Assembly: GCA_900772845.1 (NCBI GenBank)
Contig: CAAGSD010000078.1
Coordinates: 1-11,218 of the forward strand
From: Lachnospiraceae bacterium
GTDB taxonomy: Bacteria > Bacillota > Clostridia > Lachnospirales > Lachnospiraceae
Length of the DNA stretch: 11,218 nt
Direction of reading: 5' to 3'
Shown here: positions 5,134 to 11,218 of the stretch, in pieces
How positions within the stretch are numbered: position 1 is the first letter of the stretch
How the letters are laid out: the number at the start of each line of letters is the position of its first letter
Notes under the pieces: model-generated
Database searches by the model: none
Told to the model about the DNA's origin: nothing
Seen by the model: the letters and a program-made list of their open reading frames with translations, nothing else
Position numbers and translations under genes: made by a program

Positions 5134-6498
5134 TTAAAAATCTTTCTTTCTGTCGTTCTCCAGATTGGCGAACTTGGTATACTGCGGCAGCCATGCCAAT
5201 TGTACGGTTCCGATGGGACCGTTTCTCTGCTTGGCTATGATGATCTCTGAAATACCCTTATCCGGTGAATCATGATTGTAATAATCATCACGGTAGATGA
5301 ACATTACCACATCGGCATCCTGCTCAATGGCTCCGGACTCACGCAGGTCAGACAGCATGGGTCTGTGATCCGGTCTCTGCTCTACAGCCCGGCTCAGCTG
5401 GGACAGTGCCAATACCGGCACAGACAACTCTCTGGCCACCGCCTTCAGGGATCTGGAAATATCGGAGATCTCCTGCTGTCTGGAATCACTGCTTCTACCG
5501 CCGCTTCCCGACATCAGCTGTAAGTAGTCGATGATGATCATGGACAGACCATTTTCCTGTTTCATTCTTCTGCACTTGGAACGAAGCTCTGCAATACTGA
5601 TACCGGGGGTGTCATCGATCATCAGCTTGGATTTGCCGATGACACCGGCACTTTCAATCAGCCTTTCCCACTCCTGGTCATTCAGCTGACCGGTACGGAG
5701 CTTTTGGGCATCTACACTGGACTCCAGGGAAAACATACGGTTGATCAGCTGCTCCTTACTCATTTCCAGACTGAATATGGCTACCGGCAGATTCTGTTTA
5801 AAAGCTACATGCTGTGCGATATTCAATACAAATGCTGTCTTACCCATGGAAGGACGGGCTGCTATCAACACCAGGTCAGAAGGCTGCATTCCTGCGGTAC
5901 GATAGTCCAGATCAATGAATCCGGTGGCAATACCTGTAACAGTTCCATGAAGCTTGGAGGCCTTCTCTATCTTGTCCATAGCATTCATAACGACCTTACG
6001 AATCGGTACAAATTCTTTTACATTTTTCTTCTGTACCACTTCATTGATCTTGCTTTCCGTACTTTCCAGAATCGCATCCAGATTTTCTTTGCCGCTATAG
6101 CAGATATTGGCAATCTCTTCATTGGTACGGATCAGGCGTCTGAGGGTTGCTTTCTCCGCTACAATTCCTGCGTAGTATTTAATATTTGCCGAAGTAGGAA
6201 CCGCTGCGATCAGGTTCGTCAGGAAATCCAGACCGCTGACCTCCGGTGGAACATCCTCTTTGGTTCTCAGGCGATCCTGCAATGTTACGAAGTCGATCGG
6301 CTTTCCCTCATTGTTCAGTTCCACAATGGTATCAAACACAATGCCATACTGCCTGTTATAAAAATCATCGCCGGATATCTGTTCTGTTGCCGCTGCTATG
6401 GCCTCCGCATCAATAAACATAGATCCAATCACTGACTGCTCGGCTTCCAGACTATGCGGCATTATTCTTTTAATTACATTTTCATCCATTGCCGGCAT
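5134..6498 (-). CDS. dnaB: Replicative DNA helicase DnaB
   Basis: The ring-shaped 5'-3' hexameric helicase that unwinds the replication fork (called DnaC in Bacillus). It has 454 residues, full family length. The N-terminal domain (from PHSLEAEQSVIGSMFID, residues 14-30) binds primase and the loader; a linker at about 150-180 leads to the RecA-like motor. Walker A is ARPSMGKT (214-221, with K220), SLEMS is at 243-247, and Walker B is IIIDYLQL (321-328, D324). SQLSRAVEQRP (366-376) and SDLRESGAIEQDADVV (383-398) are the H3/H4-type motifs. There is no intein insertion. The start at 6498 has GGAGG 12 bases upstream, and that ribosome-binding site overlaps the last codons of rplI (8-base gap), suggesting translational coupling. 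It is the last gene of the gdpP-rplI-dnaB unit, an order known from Bacillus. Confidence 0.97.
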   Translation of the reverse strand: MPAMDENVIKRIMPHSLEAEQSVIGSMFIDAEAIAAATEQISGDDFYNRQYGIVFDTIVELNNEGKPIDFVTLQDRLRTKEDVPPEVSGLDFLTNLIAAVPTSANIKYYAGIVAEKATLRRLIRTNEEIANICYSGKENLDAILESTESKINEVVQKKNVKEFVPIRKVVMNAMDKIEKASKLHGTVTGIATGFIDLDYRTAGMQPSDLVLIAARPSMGKTAFVLNIAQHVAFKQNLPVAIFSLEMSKEQLINRMFSLESSVDAQKLRTGQLNDQEWERLIESAGVIGKSKLMIDDTPGISIAELRSKCRRMKQENGLSMIIIDYLQLMSGSGGRSSDSRQQEISDISRSLKAVARELSVPVLALSQLSRAVEQRPDHRPMLSDLRESGAIEQDADVVMFIYRDDYYNHDSPDKGISEIIIAKQRNGPIGTVQLAWLPQYTKFANLENDRKKDF

Positions 6499-6506
6499 GT
6501 GTTTAT

Positions 6507-6953
6507 CTATGCCTCCGTAACTTTCACCGTCAGCTTTGCGGCTACCTGAGGATGTAATTTTACGGTTACTTCGTAAGATCCGAAGTTCTTCAATGCCTCC
6601 GGCAGCTGAATCTTCTTTTTGTCAATCTCAATATTGTGCTGTTCCTTGCAGGCTGCGGCGATTTCTTTGGAGGAGACAGAACCAAATGTCTTTCCGCCTT
6701 CGCCGGCCTTAATCTTTACTATGACCTGCTTGGTCTCCAGTTCTGCAGCCAATGCCTTGGCCGCATCCAGATTTTCCTGGGCAACCTTTTCTTCGTTCGC
6801 TTTATGAAGTTTTAAATCATTCATGTTTTTGGCGCTTGCCTCCACACCAATCTTCTTGGGTAAAATATAGTTTCTTGCATATCCTTCGCTGGCCTCGATA
6901 ATGTCTCCCTTTTTTCCCAGCTTTTTTTCATCCTGAAGTAAAATAATTTTCAT
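6507..6953 (-). CDS. rplI: 50S ribosomal protein L9
   Basis: A 148-residue 23S rRNA-binding protein of the large ribosomal subunit. The N-terminal domain carries the L9 signature (LGKKGDIIEASEGYARNYIL, then P), followed by the long central helix (MNDLKLHKANEEKVAQENLD) and the C-terminal domain (KTFGSVSSKEI ... PEALKNFGSYEVTVKLHPQV). I chose the ATG at 6953 because MKIILLQDEKKLGKKGD is the conserved family N-terminus. An in-frame ATG at 6989 would add 12 non-conserved residues and has no ribosome-binding site. The chosen start has AAGGCAGG upstream, a loose match. It lies between gdpP (63-base gap) and dnaB (8-base gap) on the same strand. No operator-like ribosomal protein leader is obvious. 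Confidence 0.96.
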   Translation of the reverse strand: MKIILLQDEKKLGKKGDIIEASEGYARNYILPKKIGVEASAKNMNDLKLHKANEEKVAQENLDAAKALAAELETKQVIVKIKAGEGGKTFGSVSSKEIAAACKEQHNIEIDKKKIQLPEALKNFGSYEVTVKLHPQVAAKLTVKVTEA

Positions 6954-7016
6954 AGGATCAACCTGCCTTTCCTGAATCTTCTGTTTCATATGGTAAAACT
7001 TTTCAAACGGAATCCC

Positions 7017-9068
7017 TTAGATCTCACCGGATTCCAACATATCGTCGATGGTATGCTTCAATACGCCAATGGCCTCTGCCAGACCTACACCTTCCATCTG
7101 GCAGGCTGCGGTATTCATATGACCGCCACCGCCCATACGCTCCATGATGATCTGTACATTGACTTCATCAATGGATCTGGCACTGACATAGATCTTTCCC
7201 TGATAATCCGTGAGCACGAAGCTCGCCTTGATGCCCTTGATATTCAGTAGCTCGTTGGCTGCCTGGGCCCCGATGATAGTGGGGCTGGGCAGATCCTCTG
7301 CCGTACACAGGGAAATCGCAAAGAACTGCTTGTAGATCTCTGCCTGGCTGACAGCATCCGCTTTGGCCTTATATTCTGCGGCATCCTCACGGAACAGCTT
7401 TCTGACACGGGTCACATCTGCACCGTTTCTGCGTAGGAATGCTGCCGCCTCAAAGGTACGGACACCGGTCTTGGTCATGAAGTTATTGGTATCGATCATG
7501 ATGCCGGAATACATGCAATCCGCCTCTTCTGTACGGATCTTGATATTGTCGTAAGTGTACTGTAAGATCTCGGATACCATCTCACAGGCGGAAGATGCAT
7601 AGGGTTCTACATAAGACAATGTCGCATTCTCAATGGTCTCTGTGCCTTGTCTGTGGTGATCCAGTACTACTACGGATTTGCAGAACCGAAGCAGATCCGG
7701 ACACTCTGTGATGGACGGTTTGTTGACATCCACCACCACCAGAACCGTATTGCTGCCGGCCAGATCGATGGCCTGCTGACTGGTGATGATCATATCCTCA
7801 TCATATTCCGGATTGTTCTTAAACAGCTCTACTAACGGCTGTACGGAGGTCGTAGCCTCGTTCAGCACAATGTGGGCTTTTCTGCCCAGTGTCTGGGCGA
7901 TCCGGTAAATACCCACCGCAGAACCGAAGCTGTCCACATCCGGCATTCGGTGTCCCATGACAATGACCCGATCCTTACCGGTAATGATCTCCCGCAGCGC
8001 ATGGGCTTTTACTCTTGCCTTGACACGGGTATTCTTCTCTATCTGCTGGCTCTTGCCGCCATAATAGGTAATGCTCTCCGGAGTCTTGATGACCGCCTGG
8101 TCGCCGCCGCGTCCCAGCGCCAGATCAATGGCGGTACGGGCGAACTCATAGTTCTGCGCATAAGTCAGGCCATCCAGTCCGATACCGATACTAATGGTCA
8201 CTGCCATCTCGTTGCCGATGTTTACGGTCTTGACCTCTTCCAGCAGATCAAATCGGTTCTCCTGCAGCTGCGCCACAGCTTTTTTCCGCATGATCACCAG
8301 ATATTTGTCCTTCTCCAGTTTTTTGCTGATACCATCTAAAGAAGCAATATATTTATTCACCTTACGGTCAATCAATGCAATAAGCAGGGATCTGCGGACT
8401 TCTTCTACACTTTCCAGGGCTTCCTCGTAGTTGTCCAGATAGATCATTCCTACACTCAGGCTCTGATCATCCACTTCCTGCAGTGCAATATGAAGGGCTG
8501 TCTCATCAAAAAGATACACTGCGATCAGATAACCGTTGTATCCTTCCGCTTCGATCATGTCACTGTGTTCCGCCATTTCTTTCAGTGAAATTTTGCGGAA
8601 TTTTGCCACATATTCGCCGCCTTCATATTCCAGTTCGTACTGCGCCTCATCCACCCCGGAATCATCCGGCAGCCGGTCCCTGGTAATGGTAGGAAACAGG
8701 GAGGTAATAGATTTATTGTAACCCTTGGGCTGATGTACCACATTTTCAAAAGCAATGTTGGTCCAGATCACCTTACCGGAATCGTCCAAAAGCGCATAAG
8801 GCACCTCCAGATCCCGCAGCAGCTTCCGCTGGATCTGGCCATATTCCGTAGCAAAGCTGATCAGCTCGTTCATGATGATCGGCTTGTTGTAGAAATACAG
8901 TGTCAATGTAATTGCAAAATAGAAAATCGTAAATCCGAAGGTAAGCAGTCCGGCACGGAAATCCAGCATAAATACCGCAGCGTCAATGGCCAGTAATAAC
9001 AGACCCAGATACAGCGTAAACTGAATATATGTACGGATCCTGCCTTTCAGTCTGATTCGTTTTTTCAT
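7017..9068 (-). CDS. gdpP: Cyclic-di-AMP phosphodiesterase GdpP (DHH family)
   Basis: A membrane-anchored enzyme that hydrolyses c-di-AMP to pApA, controlling potassium/osmotic balance and cell-wall stress. It has 683 residues. Two N-terminal membrane helices span about residues 15-34 and 40-60; a degenerate PAS-like domain covers about 80-190; a modified GGDEF domain covers about 200-330, with DKYLV (254-258) and no GGDEF signature; the DHH domain (365-530) carries GHRMPDVDS (H373, D377, D379), VVVDVNKP (D447), LDHH (D470-H472) and MIDTNNF (D526). The DHHA1 domain ends with GGGGHMNTAA (646-655). All expected metal ligands are present, so it should be active. I chose the ATG at 9068 rather than the in-frame TTG at 9101, because the latter sits at the predicted transcript start; AGAGG lies upstream of 9068. 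It is the first gene of a unit with rplI and dnaB. Confidence 0.95.
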   Translation of the reverse strand: MKKRIRLKGRIRTYIQFTLYLGLLLLAIDAAVFMLDFRAGLLTFGFTIFYFAITLTLYFYNKPIIMNELISFATEYGQIQRKLLRDLEVPYALLDDSGKVIWTNIAFENVVHQPKGYNKSITSLFPTITRDRLPDDSGVDEAQYELEYEGGEYVAKFRKISLKEMAEHSDMIEAEGYNGYLIAVYLFDETALHIALQEVDDQSLSVGMIYLDNYEEALESVEEVRRSLLIALIDRKVNKYIASLDGISKKLEKDKYLVIMRKKAVAQLQENRFDLLEEVKTVNIGNEMAVTISIGIGLDGLTYAQNYEFARTAIDLALGRGGDQAVIKTPESITYYGGKSQQIEKNTRVKARVKAHALREIITGKDRVIVMGHRMPDVDSFGSAVGIYRIAQTLGRKAHIVLNEATTSVQPLVELFKNNPEYDEDMIITSQQAIDLAGSNTVLVVVDVNKPSITECPDLLRFCKSVVVLDHHRQGTETIENATLSYVEPYASSACEMVSEILQYTYDNIKIRTEEADCMYSGIMIDTNNFMTKTGVRTFEAAAFLRRNGADVTRVRKLFREDAAEYKAKADAVSQAEIYKQFFAISLCTAEDLPSPTIIGAQAANELLNIKGIKASFVLTDYQGKIYVSARSIDEVNVQIIMERMGGGGHMNTAACQMEGVGLAEAIGVLKHTIDDMLESGEI

Positions 9069-9106
9069 GAAAGAACACCTCTCAAAGTTTGCGTTCGACA
9101 ACTTCT

Positions 9107-9112
9107 ATTATA
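9107..9112 (-). promoter_or_regulatory. Extended -10 promoter for gdpP-rplI-dnaB
   Basis: On the minus strand, TGTTATAAT contains a consensus TATAAT (9107-9112) preceded by the TGn extended element. The -35 region (9130-9135, TGGCGG) is poor, as is usual for extended -10 promoters. The predicted start near 9100 leaves a leader of about 30 bases before the gdpP ATG at 9068. Confidence 0.6.
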
Positions 9113-9189
9113 ACAAATAATAATGCGCTCCGCCACCATATTATTTTGACGAATAGACAATATTCCTCTGTGAAATTTGTGCTTTTTGT

Positions 9190-9219
9190 CAGCTTTCCCA
9201 GATGGAGAGCTGTTCTTTT
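9190..9219 (+). other. Stem-loop just after the methyltransferase stop codon
   Basis: CAGCTTTCC (9190-9198) pairs with GGAGAGCTG (9204-9212) with one mismatch. In the plus direction TTCTTTT follows, like a modest terminator facing against the local genes. In the minus direction no T-run follows, so it is not a convincing terminator for the methyltransferase; it may protect the 3' end of that transcript. Confidence 0.3.
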
Positions 9220-10063
9220 ACTTACACAGTTCCCAGAAAGCCACAGCGCTTGCAGCCGCTACATTCAGGGAATCCACGCCATGGGCCATAGGAATGCACA
9301 CCGTATCATCGCAGTCTGCAATCGTGTCCGCCGCCAGTCCTTCCCCTTCCGTTCCCAGAATAATTGCAAGTTTCGGTGCCTGATGCAGTTTCTCATCATC
9401 CGGCCGCAGGCTGTCTTCTTTCAGTGCCATGGCCACCGTATGATATCCCATATTTTGCAGCTGTCCCATGGTCCGCTCCGGCCAGTCCTCTGCTTTCAGG
9501 ATCGTCCATGGCACCTGAAATACAGTCCCCATGCTGACTCTCGCAGAGCGGCGGTACAGCGGATCACTGCAGTCTCCTGTCAAGAGTACCGCATCGATCC
9601 CCAATGCCGCCGCAGAGCGAAAGATTGCGCCTACGTTGGTGGGGTTTACCACATTTTCCAGAATGGCGATCCGTCTGGCATCCTTGCACAGTTCCTCCAT
9701 CTTCGGCAATTCTCTTCTGCGCATGGCACAGAGCATGCCTCTCGCCAGCTTGAAGCCCGAAATCTGTGACAACACTTCATTGGAGCCCACATAAACGGGA
9801 ATTTCCCCAGACGCCTCTGCGATCCGCTCCAGGACTTCCCTGCCCTTCTCCGAATCCACTTCTCGCTGCTCCATCAGCAGGGACAACGGCTCATATCCTG
9901 CCGCCAGTGCCCGCAGGATCACATTGGGACTCTCTGCAATAAACAGCCCCGGAGCCGGCTCATAATAATGAAAAAGCTGCACTTCCCTGCGCTCATTGTA
10001 GATCTCCAGTTCCGGTGTATGTAAATCAGTGATCGGTATTAATTTATGCTTATCTGTACTCAT
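9218..10063 (-). CDS. SpoU/TrmH-family RNA 2'-O-methyltransferase
   Basis: A 281-residue SAM-dependent enzyme of the SPOUT (trefoil-knot) class that methylates a ribose 2'-OH in rRNA or tRNA. The N-terminal part (about residues 15-115) is a substrate-binding domain (AESPNVILRALAAGYEP). The C-terminal part is the SPOUT domain with the three family motifs: NPTNVGAIFRSA (140-151, with N143 and R149), LGTEGEGL (236-243), and IPMAHGVDSLNVAAASAV (257-274). The exact target nucleotide is not deducible. The start at 10063 is the first ATG; the ribosome-binding site is weak (AAGG about 15 bases upstream). It has a near-consensus promoter at 10102-10130 and is followed by a 117-base gap before gdpP's promoter, so it is probably monocistronic. 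Confidence 0.92.
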   Translation of the reverse strand: MSTDKHKLIPITDLHTPELEIYNERREVQLFHYYEPAPGLFIAESPNVILRALAAGYEPLSLLMEQREVDSEKGREVLERIAEASGEIPVYVGSNEVLSQISGFKLARGMLCAMRRRELPKMEELCKDARRIAILENVVNPTNVGAIFRSAAALGIDAVLLTGDCSDPLYRRSARVSMGTVFQVPWTILKAEDWPERTMGQLQNMGYHTVAMALKEDSLRPDDEKLHQAPKLAIILGTEGEGLAADTIADCDDTVCIPMAHGVDSLNVAAASAVAFWELCK

Positions 10064-10101
10064 ACTTTTACGCTGCCTTTTCCCCAGTGATTTTACATAC
10101 C

Positions 10102-10130
10102 ATTATAGTCGAGCATTTCTACACCGTCAA
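10102..10130 (-). promoter_or_regulatory. Promoter for the RNA methyltransferase gene
   Basis: On the minus strand, TTGACG (10125-10130) and a perfect TATAAT (10102-10107) are separated by exactly 17 bases, predicting a start near 10095 and a leader of about 32 bases. It begins only 12 bases downstream of the neighbouring terminator's T-run. Confidence 0.8.
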
Positions 10131-10142
10131 ATGTAACTACCT

Positions 10143-10174
10143 AAAAACGCTTATGCGAATAACTCGCATAAGCG
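10143..10174 (-). terminator. Intrinsic terminator after the Rpn-family gene
   Basis: An 11-bp perfect stem, CGCTTATGCGA (10148-10158) with TCGCATAAGCG (10164-10174), with a 5-base loop, followed on the minus strand by TTTTT (complement of 10143-10147). It starts 9 bases after the stop codon at 10184-10186. Confidence 0.9.
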
Positions 10175-10183
10175 CTCTCTTTA

Positions 10184-11071
10184 TCATTCCATCCCATATT
10201 TTTTCTTCATTTCCTCCAAAATTTCAGGGTTCCTCAGCAACGGTATCTTGTCTGCGTCTCCTCCGGTACTCATTCTGGATATCAATTCTAATGTTTCTTC
10301 TCTGCCTTCTTCCCGTCCTTCTTCCCGTCCGCACTCTCTTTCAGCCTTACGGAGTTTCTTTTCTTCTTTTTCCTTGTCATACTCAAATATACTCACTTTG
10401 TATACCTCCGCCCGATTGTGCTGCAGGAATTCTGCAAGGATTCCCTCGCGAATGCATTCGGTTATCGCCAGTTCTACCGCCTCATTCAGCGGCAATTCTG
10501 CCGCATACTTTCTGACTCTTGCCACATACTGGGCATACTCCCATAAAACATGACAATTCTTCATTAACTCTTCGTTGTGTCCGGCATTGATGTTCAGCAT
10601 CGTAACTTTCAGTTCCAATGCAGGATCCTGTGTCGGATTCTCAAAAGCATCCGACAGGCGCAACTCCGTCCGATCCGGAACACCCCGGTCTGTACCGTTA
10701 TAAAACACTAGGAAATTCGGTGTTGGGATCTTCTGGATTCCGGAAGAATACAACGACTTTTCATCTACCAGATCCTGATATTCACTGGCTATGTAAAACA
10801 GATCTCGCAATGGAATATTGGGATTATAGGTAGACTGATGCTCATACAGATACAATCCCATTTCCAGTACAAATGCCAAGTCGTTCTTCATTCCCATGTA
10901 GATGGCATTTTCCAATGTCACGATCTCCAGGTCTTCCGGATTCTGATAGTTTTTCCCGGTCACTGCATTGTACAAAGATAATAGATTCTCAAGGATCGAA
11001 AAGATCCACCGGAAAATCGTGTCCTTGTATTTCCTGTTGGTCATCAGTAATTCGTAGCTGCGTTTTGTCAT
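10184..11071 (-). CDS. Rpn-family recombination-promoting nuclease / putative transposase (PD-(D/E)XK)
   Basis: A 295-residue protein with the Rpn/YhgA-like layout common in gut Clostridia. The N-terminal nuclease core shows YKDTIFRWIFS (15-25), then MKNDLAFVLE (61-70) with candidate metal ligand D64, and LYEHQSTYNPNIPLR (75-89) with candidate E77 and Q79 (E-x-Q instead of E-x-K, as often seen in the family). PTPNFLVFYNG (about 116-126) is another family strand. The C-terminal half is helical and ends in a charged stretch with GREEGREEGREE, encoded by a 12-base tandem repeat. Known members are DNA endonucleases that promote RecA-independent recombination; the transposase label is historical. 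AGGAGG (11077-11082) lies 5 bases before the start. It has its own terminator. The 147 bases upstream to the window edge hold no gene and no convincing promoter; a CTATGC/GCATAG repeat is the only structure I see. Confidence 0.85.
   Translation of the reverse strand: MTKRSYELLMTNRKYKDTIFRWIFSILENLLSLYNAVTGKNYQNPEDLEIVTLENAIYMGMKNDLAFVLEMGLYLYEHQSTYNPNIPLRDLFYIASEYQDLVDEKSLYSSGIQKIPTPNFLVFYNGTDRGVPDRTELRLSDAFENPTQDPALELKVTMLNINAGHNEELMKNCHVLWEYAQYVARVRKYAAELPLNEAVELAITECIREGILAEFLQHNRAEVYKVSIFEYDKEKEEKKLRKAERECGREEGREEGREETLELISRMSTGGDADKIPLLRNPEILEEMKKKYGME
10305..10328 (-). repeat. In-frame 12-base tandem repeat in the Rpn-family gene
   Basis: Two perfect copies of CCTTCTTCCCGT (10305-10316 and 10317-10328, plus strand) with partial copies at either side. 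Read on the minus strand they encode GREEGREEGREE. Copy-number change in 12-base steps would lengthen or shorten the tail without shifting the frame. Confidence 0.75.
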
Positions 11072-11218
11072 AGCGTCCTCCTGTTCTCATAGCACCTGAA
11101 ACCAAGAAGAGACACTTTCCCCGCTTATCCACTTGTCATTCAACGTACTATGCTATGCATGGTTAATGTGGTATAAAAGCATAGAATTCATTGAAATGAT
11201 ATAGATATGTGGATCAGC

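Noticed and set aside
5704..6435. 243-codon open frame on the plus strand
   Set aside because: Antisense to dnaB, which has all helicase motifs. The composition is shadow-like and there is no start signal.
6954..6989. Upstream ATG giving a longer L9
   Set aside because: L9 begins MK(I/V)ILL in the family; the extension has no ribosome-binding site and no conservation expected.
9069..9101. TTG start giving a longer GdpP
   Set aside because: It falls at the predicted transcript start from the extended -10 promoter and adds a non-conserved, non-membrane segment; the ATG at 9068 has a ribosome-binding site.
9089..9769. 226-codon open frame on the plus strand
   Set aside because: It lies antisense to the SpoU/TrmH methyltransferase and gdpP start, shows no recognisable domain or ribosome-binding site, and is rich in Arg, His and Cys as expected of a shadow frame.
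10300..10335. Short repeats as a possible CRISPR array
   Set aside because: The repeats are 12 bases, directly adjacent and in frame within a gene; no spacers.
10449..10460. Perfect 12-bp palindrome CGAATGCATTCG inside the Rpn-family gene
   Set aside because: A short palindrome within coding sequence, with no repeat partner or regulatory context; likely chance.
11072..11218. Possible promoter for the Rpn-family gene
   Set aside because: On the minus strand I find no pair of -35/-10 boxes with acceptable match and spacing; only a weak CTATGC/GCATAG repeat is present.

Overview
The window reads as chromosomal DNA of an anaerobic, low-to-mid GC Gram-positive bacterium, most likely a gut-type Lachnospiraceae (Clostridium cluster XIVa). 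This is inferred from the oxygen-sensitive pyruvate formate-lyase system, a small clostridial 2[4Fe-4S] ferredoxin, a DUF1858 CxxC protein, the Firmicutes order gdpP-rplI-dnaB, and an Rpn-family nuclease with a GREEGREE tail. No database search was possible, so the taxon is an inference.

Left edge (1-455): on the minus strand, a promoter, a 63-residue DUF1858 protein and its intrinsic terminator. Directly behind the terminator T-tract begins the 5' end (domain I) of a group IIC intron, which runs off the window. Next (468-599) is a palindromic element with short terminal inverted repeats, lying in the gap upstream of the pfl promoter.

Plus-strand block (627-4300): pflB with a strong promoter, a structured leader and its own terminator; then pflA, the radical-SAM activase; then a 56-residue ferredoxin with its own promoter, AT-rich inverted repeats and a strong terminator. 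Together these form a glycyl-radical pyruvate-to-acetyl-CoA plus formate module with a plausible electron carrier beside the activase.

Minus-strand block (11071 down to 4272): an Rpn-type PD-(D/E)XK nuclease with its own terminator; a SpoU/TrmH-family rRNA 2'-O-methyltransferase with a near-consensus promoter; then gdpP (c-di-AMP phosphodiesterase), rplI (ribosomal protein L9) and dnaB (replicative helicase), which look like one transcription unit starting from an extended -10 promoter near 9110. After a 60-base palindrome comes a MerR-HTH plus coiled-coil protein of RacA-like architecture, whose 3' end converges on the ferredoxin terminator.

Most of the window is ordinary core genome. The points worth a second look are the group IIC intron and its altered 5' end, the palindromic element before pflB, the competing inverted repeats in the pflB and ferredoxin leaders, and the RacA-like protein behind dnaB. 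I see no CRISPR array, tRNA, rRNA, defence island or clearly new multi-gene system.
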